A DNA stretch of 64,000 nt from positions 8,059,501-8,123,500 of the forward strand of contig NZ_CP059997.1 in NCBI RefSeq assembly GCF_018736145.1, given 5' to 3'. Positions within the stretch are counted from its first letter, which is position 1. Every line of letters starts with the position of its first letter. The notes under the pieces are model-generated. The model was given only the letters and a program-made list of their open reading frames with translations, was not told the DNA's origin and did no database searches. The translations under genes were made by a program, and so were the position numbers. The stretch comes from Amycolatopsis sp. CA-230715 (GTDB lineage: Bacteria > Actinomycetota > Actinomycetes > Mycobacteriales > Pseudonocardiaceae). Below are positions 34,536 through 43,022 of this stretch, piece after piece.

Positions 34536-35756
34536 ATGGTATTTGCCTCGCCGTTGTCCGACCCGGGGATCGTGCCGAACCCCTATCCTGTCTACGCCGA
34601 CCTTGCCAAGAACAATCCCGTTCACTGGTGTGAAGGGCTCGATGCCTGGGCGGTCATGCGGTATGAAGACTGCGCGGCGGCAATGAAGGACTCCCGGCTG
34701 AAGGCCGACCGCATGGAAGAGGTCCTTCAGGCGAAGTTCGAGGGCCGCGCGGTGCGGCCGGACAACATCTACCACCAGTTCACCAAGAACGTGATGATGT
34801 ACACCGACCCGCCGGTCCACGACGCGCTGCGGCGTTCGACGGCGCCCGGTTTCACCCGCGCCGCGCACGAGTTCTACAGCGACGTCATCAAGAAGGTCGC
34901 GACCGACCTGGTGGCGTCGATCCCCACCAAGCAAACCGAAATCGACGCGGTGGCCGACCTGGCCCTCGAGATGCCCTACCGCGCGTCGGTGCACGCGTTC
35001 GGCGTCCCCGAGGAGGACCTGGACTTCATCGTGCCAAGGGTGAACATCCTGATGACCTACTGGTCGGGCACGCTGGAGCAGCCGGTGAGCTTCGACAGCC
35101 TGCTCGAGAACCTCACCGACCTGCACACGTACTCGCTGGAGCTGGTGCAGGGCAAGCGCGGCAAGGTCCTGCCGGACACGGTCATCGCCAGGCTCGCGGC
35201 CAGCCAGGAGACCAATGTCGATTCGACGTTGGAGCAGACCATTCACCAGCTGGTGCTGCTGCTCATCGCGCTGTACGCGCCGACGACGCCCGGTTCGCTC
35301 AGCAGCGGCATGAAGGCGTTCGCCGAAAACCCCGAGCAGATCGAGCTCTTCCGCACCGACCAGGCCTGTGCCGACAACGTCGGCAACGAGGTCGTCCGGT
35401 ACAACGCCTCGAACCAGTTCACCTGGCGGCTCGCGGACACCTCGATCGAAATCGGCGGCGTCAAGATCGACAAGGGGCAGTGCGTCGCGCTGTTCCTCGG
35501 CGCGGCCAACCGGGACCCCAGCGTGTTCGAGCGGCCCAACGAGTTCGACCTGTCCCGGTCGAACAGCGGCAAGCACCTTTCGTTCGGCGTCGGCCTGCAC
35601 TCGTGCCTCGGCAGGCAGATCGCCACGCTCCAGCTGAAGTGGTTCTACAACGCGCTGTTCTCGCGCTACTCGAAGATCGGCCTGGCTGGCGACCCGGTCT
35701 GGAACACCAACCTCGAGTTCCGTTCGCTGAAGTCCTTGCCGCTGGTACTGGGCTGA
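34536..35756 (+). CDS. txtE: TxtE-like cytochrome P450, predicted tryptophan nitrase
   Basis: The 406-residue P450 has heme-binding FGVGLHSCLG (Cys 357). The I-helix is ALYAPTTPG, so the usual acidic residue is Pro 249 before Thr 250. This fits an enzyme that uses NO plus O2 rather than normal oxygen activation. Residues I recall as L-Trp contacts in thaxtomin TxtE occur at identical positions without gaps: Arg 59, Met 88, Tyr 89, Tyr 175, Asn 293, Thr 296, Glu 394 and Phe 395. Position 176 in the F/G loop, His in TxtE and known to set nitration site, is Trp here. NO would come from the NOS encoded at 18816. The product is predicted to be a nitro-L-tryptophan, perhaps the 5-isomer. A terminator follows. 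Confidence 0.93.
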   Translation: MVFASPLSDPGIVPNPYPVYADLAKNNPVHWCEGLDAWAVMRYEDCAAAMKDSRLKADRMEEVLQAKFEGRAVRPDNIYHQFTKNVMMYTDPPVHDALRRSTAPGFTRAAHEFYSDVIKKVATDLVASIPTKQTEIDAVADLALEMPYRASVHAFGVPEEDLDFIVPRVNILMTYWSGTLEQPVSFDSLLENLTDLHTYSLELVQGKRGKVLPDTVIARLAASQETNVDSTLEQTIHQLVLLLIALYAPTTPGSLSSGMKAFAENPEQIELFRTDQACADNVGNEVVRYNASNQFTWRLADTSIEIGGVKIDKGQCVALFLGAANRDPSVFERPNEFDLSRSNSGKHLSFGVGLHSCLGRQIATLQLKWFYNALFSRYSKIGLAGDPVWNTNLEFRSLKSLPLVLG

Positions 35757-35800
35757 CCGGCCGTCGCCCGCGGGGGCGACCCTTCGCTTGACCCGACTAG

Positions 35801-35832
35801 CTCCCCCAGCACCGCTGCCGGTGCTGGGGGAG
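35801..35832 (+). terminator. Strong intrinsic terminator after the P450 gene
   Basis: A perfect 14-bp stem (35801-35814 with 35819-35832) and a 4-base loop, followed by tggtcttt, probably mark the right end of cluster transcription. Confidence 0.9.
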
Positions 35833-35934
35833 TGGTCTTTGACCCGCTCTGAACCGGCCTCACCGCGACTCCGTCCGAATAGGACACGACGTGCGGGGAG
35901 CGCGCTTGGTCCCGAAGGCCGCTGCTGATGCCGC

Positions 35935-35963
35935 GAAGGTGACCTTCGGGGCGCTCAGGTCCC
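35935..35963. repeat. Dispersed intergenic repeat, copy 1
   Basis: This 29-bp unit (gaaggtgaccttcggggcgc…) matches 45391-45419 at 28 of 29 positions. It contains a short self-complementary part (gaaggt/accttc) and continues with a related ccccgaaagccactttcgggg stretch. It is the kind of intergenic repeat I associate with Amycolatopsis genomes. Confidence 0.75.
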
Positions 35964-36029
35964 CGAAAGCCACTTTCGGGGCACACGCGGGATCAGCTGC
36001 CCTGTCAGTCCGCGCTTTCCGGTTCTCGG

Positions 36030-36062
36030 TGGTCTGGACTTTTTACTCAGTGGTCTAGACAA
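36030..36062. promoter_or_regulatory. Tandem DasR-like (dre) operators upstream of the chitinase gene
   Basis: tggtctggac (36030-36039) and tggtctagac (36051-36060) are direct repeats 21 bp apart, two helical turns. They resemble the ACTGGTCTAGACCA-type sites and direct repeats of Streptomyces chitinase promoters, which control chitin induction and glucose repression. Confidence 0.7.
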
Positions 36063-36089
36063 TGGACCTCCCTTGAACTGGAGGTCCCG

Positions 36090-37856
36090 ATGAGGCGTTC
36101 CAGACTGTCCACCGCACTCGCCGTCGTCGCGCTCGTGTTCTCCGGGGTGGTCGCCGCACCCGCCCAGGCCGCGAACATCCTGTCCAATCCCGGTTTCGAG
36201 GCCGGGTCGCTGTCCGGCTGGGCCTGCTCCGGCGGGACCGCCGTCACCACTCCCGTGCACTCCGGCGGCTACGCCCTCGCCGCCACGCCAGCCGGCGCCG
36301 ACTACGCCCAGTGCGCGCAGACCGTTTCCGTGCAGCCGAACACCACCTACACCGTCTCCGCCTGGGTGCGCGGCAATCCCGTCTACCTCGGCATCACCGG
36401 CGGCGCCTCGACCTGGTCCGGCAACTCCGGTGCCTACAACCAGCTGAGCCTCACCTTCACCACCGGCAACCAGACCTCCGCCCAGCTCTACCTCCACGGC
36501 TGGTACGGCGCGGGCACCTACTACGCCGACGACGTCGTCCTCGACGGTCCCGGTGGCAACACCCCCGGCACTCCCGGTGCGCCGGGGGAGCCGTCGACGG
36601 GCAGCATCACCACCTCCTCCATCGCGCTCACCTGGGGCGCCAGCACCGGCACCGTCACCGGTTACCGCGTCTACGAAGACAACACCGTCGTCGCCACCGT
36701 CTCCGGGACGAGTACCACCCTGACCGGCCTGACCACCTGTTCGACCCACAGCTACTCGGTCGCCGCCTACAACTCCGCCGGTGAGTCACCGCGCAGTGCC
36801 GTCGCCACCGGGAGAACCGGCGGGTGCACCGAAACCGGGCTGCCGAAGCACGCCCTCATCGGGTACTTGCACTCCAGCTTCGCCAACGGCTCCGGTTACG
36901 TCCGGATGGCCGACGTGCCCGCCGCATGGGACATCATCGACCTCGCGTTCGGTGAGCCGACTTCGGTGACGTCCGGGGACATCCGCTTCACCCGGTGCCC
37001 GGTCAGCGAATGCCCGAACGTCGAAAGCGACGCCGACTTCGCCGCCGCGATCAAGGCGAAGCAGGCGCAGGGCAAGAAGGTGCTGATCTCCATCGGCGGG
37101 CAGAACGGCCAGGTCCAGCTGACCACGGCGGCCGCGCGCGACAAGTTCGTCAGCTCCGTCTCGGCGATCATCGACAAGTACGGGCTCGACGGCCTCGACG
37201 TCGACTTCGAAGGCCATTCGCTCTCGCTCAACGCCGGGGACACCGACTTCCGCAACCCGACCACGCCGGTGATCGTCAACCTGATCTCCGCGCTGAAGTC
37301 GCTCAAAGCCAAGTACGGCACGGGTTTCGTGCTGACGATGGCGCCGGAGACGTTCTTCGTCCAGGTCGGCTACCAGTTCTACGGCGGTTCCGGCGGGGGC
37401 GACGCGCGTACCGGCGCGTACCTGCCGGTGATCCACGCGCTACGCGACGCGCTGACCGTGCTGCATGTCCAGGACTACAACTCCGGCCCGGTCACGGGGC
37501 TGGACAACCAGTACCACACCATGGGCGGCGCCGATTTCCACATCGCGATGACCGACATGCTCAAGGCGGGCTTCCGCGTCGCGAACACCGGCCAGACCTT
37601 CCCTGGGCTGCGTCCCGAGCAGATCGCCATCGGCCTGCCCGCCGCGGTCAGCGCCGGGAACGGCCACACCTCGCCCGCCGACGTCCAGGCGGCGGTGAAC
37701 TGCCTGGTCAAGGGCGCCGGTTGCGGCTCGTACTCGTTGCGCGGCGGCACCTCTCCCGCCTTGCGCGGGCTCATGACGTGGTCGATCAACTGGGACAAGT
37801 ACTACGGCTGGGAGTTCCAGAACAGTCACGAGCCGTTCTTGAACGCGCTGCCGTGA
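36090..37856 (+). CDS. Secreted GH18 chitinase with CBM and fibronectin III domain
   Basis: The 588-residue protein begins with a Sec signal peptide (residues 1-28, ending PAQAA). A carbohydrate-binding domain (about 30-150, NPGFEAGSLSGW…YYADDVVLDG) follows, then a fibronectin type III module (about 165-245) and a GH18 catalytic barrel with DGLDVDFE carrying the acid/base Glu. It hydrolyses chitin outside the cell. The ATG has GGAGG five bases upstream. Tandem DasR-like sites lie just ahead and a terminator just behind, so it is a single-gene unit unrelated to the NRPS cluster. Confidence 0.96.
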   Translation: MRRSRLSTALAVVALVFSGVVAAPAQAANILSNPGFEAGSLSGWACSGGTAVTTPVHSGGYALAATPAGADYAQCAQTVSVQPNTTYTVSAWVRGNPVYLGITGGASTWSGNSGAYNQLSLTFTTGNQTSAQLYLHGWYGAGTYYADDVVLDGPGGNTPGTPGAPGEPSTGSITTSSIALTWGASTGTVTGYRVYEDNTVVATVSGTSTTLTGLTTCSTHSYSVAAYNSAGESPRSAVATGRTGGCTETGLPKHALIGYLHSSFANGSGYVRMADVPAAWDIIDLAFGEPTSVTSGDIRFTRCPVSECPNVESDADFAAAIKAKQAQGKKVLISIGGQNGQVQLTTAAARDKFVSSVSAIIDKYGLDGLDVDFEGHSLSLNAGDTDFRNPTTPVIVNLISALKSLKAKYGTGFVLTMAPETFFVQVGYQFYGGSGGGDARTGAYLPVIHALRDALTVLHVQDYNSGPVTGLDNQYHTMGGADFHIAMTDMLKAGFRVANTGQTFPGLRPEQIAIGLPAAVSAGNGHTSPADVQAAVNCLVKGAGCGSYSLRGGTSPALRGLMTWSINWDKYYGWEFQNSHEPFLNALP

Positions 37857-37862
37857 CAGGAG

Positions 37863-37890
37863 GTGGGGCCGCCGCACCGGGCGGCCCCAC
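37863..37890 (+). terminator. Terminator after the chitinase gene
   Basis: A perfect 11-bp stem gtggggccgcc / ggcggccccac with a 6-base loop begins 6 bases after the chitinase stop. Confidence 0.85.
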
Positions 37891-38005
37891 TCGCGCCGGC
37901 TCGATCGAGTCCGGAATGGACTGGCCGGATTCGCCCGTGTCATCGGGATTTCATGCGCCGCGGATAGCTTCGGGGCCCCTATGTGGTCTACGGAGTGAGG
38001 TTCCC

Positions 38006-38773
38006 TTGTCGCGTCAGATCAGCGCTGCCGACGAACAGGCGCAGCTCGGCGAGCACAGCGCCACCCACCAGCCGCGCGAGCACTCCTCGGGAGTGGTGAT
38101 ACTCAGCTTTGTCACCGTCCTCTGTGGACTATTCGGCTTCGGGTCGCTCGTTGCCGGTGGACCCGTGTTCTTGTCGATCGTCTTCATACCGCTGGCGATC
38201 GGCGCCGGGTGGTGGGCCGTCGAGGCCGGCCGCAAGGCAGCCAACAAGGACAGGGTGCGGCTCGACCTGTACGAGCACGGCATGACCTTCATCGACCATC
38301 GGGGAAAGCTGTCGGTTTTCCGCTGGGACTCGATGGAAGTGAAGCAGAGCATCCTCAAGCAGAAGGCGGACTTCGGCATCGTCAGCGAGACCAGTTTCTC
38401 GTACCGGATAATGGGCGACGACGGAACTTCGGCGACGGTTTCGGGGTCGCACGACGGGGACACCGATGTGGACTCGTGGGGCAGCGCCATCCAGCACGCC
38501 GTGACCAACGCACAACTGCCCGGCGCCCTCGCCCGGTTCCGGCGAGGCGAGACGCTGCGGTTCGGCGCCCTTTCGATCAGCTGGGATTCGCTTGCCGTGA
38601 AAGACAAAGTGACGCCCTGCGCGCACATCGAGACCGCCTACATGGCGAACGGCAATCTCCACATCCGGGAGCGCGGGAGCCGGCGGGGGAAGCTGCTCAC
38701 GCAGATCAACCAGGTCCCCAACTTTTACGTGTTCTACGCGTTGCTGGAGCTTCGCCTCCGCTCCGGGGCGTGA
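38006..38773 (+). CDS. Membrane-associated protein of unknown function (DUF6585-like)
   Basis: The protein has 255 residues from TTG 38006, with GAGG five bases upstream. Two adjacent hydrophobic helices (about 30-52 and 55-75) are followed by a soluble domain rich in beta strands (LYEHGMTFID, SVFRWDSMEV, RFGALSISWDSL). This organisation fits the actinobacterial DUF6585 type, in which a PH-like fold follows two membrane helices. No enzymatic motif is visible. It is convergent with the serine hydrolase gene, whose stop lies 9 bases away. Confidence 0.75.
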   Translation: MSRQISAADEQAQLGEHSATHQPREHSSGVVILSFVTVLCGLFGFGSLVAGGPVFLSIVFIPLAIGAGWWAVEAGRKAANKDRVRLDLYEHGMTFIDHRGKLSVFRWDSMEVKQSILKQKADFGIVSETSFSYRIMGDDGTSATVSGSHDGDTDVDSWGSAIQHAVTNAQLPGALARFRRGETLRFGALSISWDSLAVKDKVTPCAHIETAYMANGNLHIRERGSRRGKLLTQINQVPNFYVFYALLELRLRSGA

Positions 38774-38782
38774 CACGGACGA

Positions 38783-39937
38783 TCACGCCCGTCCGTCGCA
38801 GAGGGCCGAGTCGAGGACGGTGGTCATGCCGGCGCCCAGTGCGGGCAGGGGACTGTTGACGACGACGGTGGCGTGCCTGCCGTCGGCGGTGGCCATGGTG
38901 ACTTCCCCGAATCCCGCGGTGCCCCCGTAGTGCCCGATGGCCTCACCGCCGCAGGACAGGTTGAGCTGGTAGAGCCCGAGCCCGTAGCCGTCGGCCTTCT
39001 GGTCGACGGTGATGGGCGTGAACCGGGTCATCTCGGCCAGCTCGGCCCGCGGCAGGACGGCGCCGTCGGCGAGGGCCTGCGCGAAGGTCGTCATGTCGCC
39101 GGGAGTGGAGACCATGGTGCCGGCGGCGCCGAGGTAGGAGGGCTCGTTGAGCGCCTCGGTGACATCGATCCACACACCGAGGGAGCGCACACCGATGTAG
39201 CCGTTGGCGTGCGGGGCGGGCATGGCTTTGTGACCCGCCGCCGGGTAGGAGGTGTGGGCGAGCCCGAGCGGCTTGATGAGCCGATCGGTGATCTCGTCGC
39301 CGACCCAGCGGCCGGTGACCTTTTCGATCAGCATGCCCGCGATGACGTAGTTGGTGTTCGAGTACTCCCACCGCGTTCCCGGCGCGAAGTGCGGCCGCTC
39401 GGTCAGCGCCTCCCGCACCAGTTCCGCGGGCGTCCAGGTGCGCTGGTGCAGCAGCGGGTTGTACAGCCCGCCGTGGTGCGGCAGCGGTGTCAGGTAATCG
39501 GCGATCCCGGACTTGTGCTGCAGGACCTGGCGCACGGTGATCGCGTTGCCGTCGTACCCGTTGCCGTCGACCAGCCCTGGCAGGTACGACTCGATCGGGT
39601 CGTCCAGCCGCACCCGGCCGTCGGCGACCAGTTGCAGCACCACCGTGGCCACGAACGTCTTGGTGTAGCTGCCGATCTGCACGTGGTCCTCGGGCCGGAA
39701 GGTCCGCTGGGCACCGACTTCGGCCGTGCCGGAGGTCAGCTCCCAGGTGCCGTCGCGGTCGCCGCCGACCACCTCGCCGCCCGGCGCGCCCGGCGAGGCA
39801 CCCACCAGCTCGTCCAGCTTCCGCTGCGTGGCCGCGTGCGAATCGCCGGGTACCGCATGGGCAGGGCACGGGGCGACGGCGATGGCCGACCCCACGACCG
39901 CGGCGAGGATTCCGCCCCGCGTAACGTTTCCGCGCAT
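38783..39937 (-). CDS. Secreted serine hydrolase, class C beta-lactamase / DD-carboxypeptidase family
   Basis: This 384-residue protein has a Sec signal peptide (about 1-30, APCPAHA). The S-x-x-K motif is SYTK, the Y-x-N motif is YSNTNY, and the third box is HYGGTAG, so all three penicillin-binding motifs of the Streptomyces R61 type are intact. It probably acts on peptidoglycan stem peptides or a D-amino-acid peptide outside the cell. The ATG at 39937 is preceded by GGGAG. An upstream in-frame start would place charged residues before the signal peptide and is less likely. Confidence 0.9.
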   Translation of the reverse strand: MRGNVTRGGILAAVVGSAIAVAPCPAHAVPGDSHAATQRKLDELVGASPGAPGGEVVGGDRDGTWELTSGTAEVGAQRTFRPEDHVQIGSYTKTFVATVVLQLVADGRVRLDDPIESYLPGLVDGNGYDGNAITVRQVLQHKSGIADYLTPLPHHGGLYNPLLHQRTWTPAELVREALTERPHFAPGTRWEYSNTNYVIAGMLIEKVTGRWVGDEITDRLIKPLGLAHTSYPAAGHKAMPAPHANGYIGVRSLGVWIDVTEALNEPSYLGAAGTMVSTPGDMTTFAQALADGAVLPRAELAEMTRFTPITVDQKADGYGLGLYQLNLSCGGEAIGHYGGTAGFGEVTMATADGRHATVVVNSPLPALGAGMTTVLDSALCDGRA

Positions 39938-40019
39938 TTTCTCGCTCCCATCCAGGTCTTCCAAGACAGGACGGGAACGCTAGCGACGCGTGATGAAACC
40001 GGGATGAAACTCGTTTTCG

Positions 40020-41615
40020 TCAGCTCGGCTCCCGCGACCACACCCGCTCGGCGCCGACCCAGGTCTGCTCGACCTCGATTTCGGTGAGCTCTTCGCCTGG
40101 CACGTGGAACGGATCGCGGTCGAGAACGACGAAATCGGCGAGCATCCCTTCGGCGATGGTGCCTTTGCGGTGTTCCTCGCCGGAGGCGTAGGCCGCCCCC
40201 GTGGTGTAGAGCGCGAGGGCTTCCGCTTGGCTGATGCGCTGGTCTTCGCCGAGCACGGTGCCGTCCGCGGTCCGCCTGGTGACGCAGGACCGGAGCGCGA
40301 GCCGCACATCGTAAGGGCCGCAAGGGAAATCCGAGGACCCGGCGACCGGGACGCCCGCGTCGAGCAGGGCGCGGTGGGGGAACATCCGCTCCGCCCGCTG
40401 CCTGCCGTAGTAGCCAGGCAGTTTTTCCCCGTGGAAGGCCACGTAACTGCCGAACGGAACGGCGATCAGGCCGAGCGCGGCGATACGGGCCAGCAGGCCG
40501 GGGTCGACCAGGGTGCAGTGCTCGATCCGGTGCCGCGCGTGCGGTCGTGGATGCGCCCGCTGCGCGGCTTCCACGGCGTCGAGCAGCAGCCGGATGGCGC
40601 GGTCCCCGTTGGCGTGCACGCAGACCGTGCTGCCCGCTCTGTGCACTGTGGACACGAAGTCGGCGAGTTCTTCGGTCGGCATCGCCTGGATGCCGTGCCC
40701 GCACGAATCCGCGTACGGCTCTTCGAGCAGGCAGGTGCCCCCGGCGACGGCGCCGTCCACGAACGCCTTGACCCCGCCGATCCGCAGTCGGGTGTCGCCG
40801 AGCCCGGTGCGCAGGCCGAGCGCGCCCATCGCGTCCAGCCCGGAATAGGCGAGCAGCATGCTCACCCGGAGCGTGAGCTCCTGCCTGGCGTGCGCCTCCT
40901 GCAGCAGGCGCAGGCCACGCGGCCACACGAGCGCGTCGCCGACGGAGGTGATCCCGGCGGCGTGCATCATCCGCTGGTAGCGGCGAAGTCCCGCCAGCCG
41001 TTCGTCCGTGCCGCGCTCCGGGATGGCCGGTTCCACCAGCTCGAACATCGCCCGCTCGTACACCGTGCCGTCGAGCCTGCCCGCCGCGTCGCGGCCGAGT
41101 TCGCCGCCAGGCGGGAGTTCGGTGGACTCGTTCAGCCCGGCCGCGCGCAGGCCCACCGTGTTGAGCACGCCCCAGTGCATGCCGATCTGGCGGAGGAACA
41201 CCGGGTGGTCCGGGCAGACCCGGTCCAGTTCCGCCCGGGTGAGCACGGTGCCCCCGGTGCTCTTGGCGTGGTCGTAGCGGCAGCCGATGACCCAGTGCCC
41301 CGGTGGGGTGGTCGTGGCGCGCTCGGCCAGCTTGGCGAGCAGTTCCGCCCGTGACCCGACGAGTTCGGGCGAGCAGTCCACTTCGAGCAGTTGCTCGGCC
41401 ATGATGCTCGGGTGCTGGTGCGCGTCGTTGAACCCCGGAAGCAGCACCGCGTTGCCGAAGTCGTGCACCTCCGCCTCGGGGAACCGCGTTCGTAACGTCG
41501 CTACCTCGCCCGTGGCCACGATCGTCTCGCCGAACGCGGCGAAGGCGGGCACCGTCGTTCCGGTCATCGTGTGCACGGTGCCCGCGGTGAAGATCCGGGT
41601 CTGGCTGGCTGTCAT
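40020..41615 (-). CDS. Amidohydrolase family 3 protein (YtcJ-like)
   Basis: This 531-residue TIM-barrel metallo-hydrolase has the HxH metal motif in NDAHQHPS, a later His in VHANGDRA, RHRIEHC and the terminal SDFPCGPYD segment typical of YtcJ-type amidohydrolases. Substrates in this family are amides, formamides or imides; none can be named here. The ATG at 41615 has GAGGAACC upstream. It follows the amidase gene by 28 bases on the same strand, in the operon divergent from the LacI gene, which suggests catabolism of an amide compound. Confidence 0.9.
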   Translation of the reverse strand: MTASQTRIFTAGTVHTMTGTTVPAFAAFGETIVATGEVATLRTRFPEAEVHDFGNAVLLPGFNDAHQHPSIMAEQLLEVDCSPELVGSRAELLAKLAERATTTPPGHWVIGCRYDHAKSTGGTVLTRAELDRVCPDHPVFLRQIGMHWGVLNTVGLRAAGLNESTELPPGGELGRDAAGRLDGTVYERAMFELVEPAIPERGTDERLAGLRRYQRMMHAAGITSVGDALVWPRGLRLLQEAHARQELTLRVSMLLAYSGLDAMGALGLRTGLGDTRLRIGGVKAFVDGAVAGGTCLLEEPYADSCGHGIQAMPTEELADFVSTVHRAGSTVCVHANGDRAIRLLLDAVEAAQRAHPRPHARHRIEHCTLVDPGLLARIAALGLIAVPFGSYVAFHGEKLPGYYGRQRAERMFPHRALLDAGVPVAGSSDFPCGPYDVRLALRSCVTRRTADGTVLGEDQRISQAEALALYTTGAAYASGEEHRKGTIAEGMLADFVVLDRDPFHVPGEELTEIEVEQTWVGAERVWSREPS

Positions 41616-41643
41616 GTCCGGTGGTTCCTCCGGTTCTGCTCGG

Positions 41644-42993
41644 TCAGTCCTCGAACGCGCGCGCCGCGTCGAGCAAGGTGCGTTCGGCGAAAAACGGGGC
41701 CACGAGCTGGATTCCGCACGGCGACTCCCCGCGAGAACCGGCACCGGGCGGCACGCTCAGCGCGGGGTGCCCGGTGTGGTTGAACAGCGAGGTGCCGCGC
41801 ACCATGGCCGTGGTCGGATCGGTCGCGATCCCGTCGACCATGATGGCGGTTTGGCCGTGGCACGGGGGTTCGACGGTCATGGTCGGCACGGCGAGCAGGT
41901 CCATCCCGGCGAACAGCGCGTCGACCTGACGGCGCAGTTCGCCCCTGGTCCGCTGCGCGTCCAGGTACTGCTCGGTGCTCACCAGCGCGCCGGCGGCGAT
42001 CGCGTCCCGCATCGGTCGGTCGTACCTGTCCTCGTCCTCGCCGAAGCGGTGCCGGTGGTAGGCGGAGAGTTCGCTGGACAGGATGGTCCAGTGCGCCGCC
42101 TTGACCTCGTCGAGGTCCGGAAACCGCAGCGGGCTGATCCGCGCCCCGTGCCGCCACGCGCGGTCTACCACGGCGGTGAACCGTTCCCGCACCGCGGGCT
42201 GGTACCCGCTCAGGTCGTCGGGGATGCCGATCCGGTAGCTCGCCTGATCCGGTGTCCGCGGCCGGAATCCCTTGGGGCGCACGGGAAGCAGGGATTCCAG
42301 GAACAGCGCCGTGTCCTCGGCGGTGCGGGCCAGGGTGCCGACGTGGTCGAGGGAGGGGGCGAGCGGGATCACCCCGTCGGTCGGCAGCAGCCCGTGGGTC
42401 GGCTTCAACCCGGTGATCGCGCAGCAGTACGCGGGCACGCGCACACTGCCTCCGGTGTCGGTGCCGATGGCGGCGAAGCACATCCCGGCGCGCACGGCCG
42501 ACGCGGAGCCGCCGCTCGATCCGCCGGGGCTGAGGCTTTCGTCGAGCGGATTGCGCGCAGGGCCGACCGTGGTGAGCGCGAACTCGTCGAGCGCGGCCTT
42601 GCCGACGACCACGGCACCCGCGGCGCGCAAGGACGCGACGACGGCGGCGTCTCGCCGCGCGGTGTTCCCGGCCAGCACTCGCGAGCCCGCCTCCAGCGGC
42701 ATCCCCTCGACCGCGACGAGGTCCTTGACCGCGACCACGACGCCGTCGAGCGGACCGCGCGTTTCGCCGTGTGCCAACCGTTCCGTGGCCGCCCGGCTCG
42801 CTTCGAGTGCGTGTTCCGGCGCGACGTGGGTCAACGCGCCGAGGCTCGGATTTCGCCGTTCGATCCGCTCCAGTGCGGCTTCGGTCAGTTCGAGCGGGGA
42901 CAGTTCGCCGCGGTCGAAGAGCCCGCGCACGGTGCGGATGGGGGAGCGCAGGACCTCCGCGAGGTCCTCGTTCTCGCTGGGGTGATCGGTCAT
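41644..42993 (-). CDS. Amidase signature-family hydrolase
   Basis: The 449-residue protein has the Ser-cisSer-Lys machinery of the amidase signature family: VVAVKDLVAVEG (Lys), the glycine/serine-rich PGGSSGGSASAV and GTDTGGSVRVPA (nucleophilic Ser). The length fits AtzF/GatA-like amidases, but no GatB or GatC is nearby, so a tRNA-amidotransferase role is unlikely. The ATG has GGAGGA six bases upstream. It is second in the operon membrane protein-amidase-amidohydrolase. Confidence 0.93.
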   Translation of the reverse strand: MTDHPSENEDLAEVLRSPIRTVRGLFDRGELSPLELTEAALERIERRNPSLGALTHVAPEHALEASRAATERLAHGETRGPLDGVVVAVKDLVAVEGMPLEAGSRVLAGNTARRDAAVVASLRAAGAVVVGKAALDEFALTTVGPARNPLDESLSPGGSSGGSASAVRAGMCFAAIGTDTGGSVRVPAYCCAITGLKPTHGLLPTDGVIPLAPSLDHVGTLARTAEDTALFLESLLPVRPKGFRPRTPDQASYRIGIPDDLSGYQPAVRERFTAVVDRAWRHGARISPLRFPDLDEVKAAHWTILSSELSAYHRHRFGEDEDRYDRPMRDAIAAGALVSTEQYLDAQRTRGELRRQVDALFAGMDLLAVPTMTVEPPCHGQTAIMVDGIATDPTTAMVRGTSLFNHTGHPALSVPPGAGSRGESPCGIQLVAPFFAERTLLDAARAFED

Positions 42994-43022
42994 GTCGGTT
43001 CCTCCGGACGGGTCGAAGCGGG

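Noticed and set aside
1..35756. MbtH-like protein gene, tRNA genes or CRISPR array in the window
   Set aside because: Searched by eye in gaps and short frames; none seen. An MbtH homologue may lie left of the window or elsewhere in the genome.
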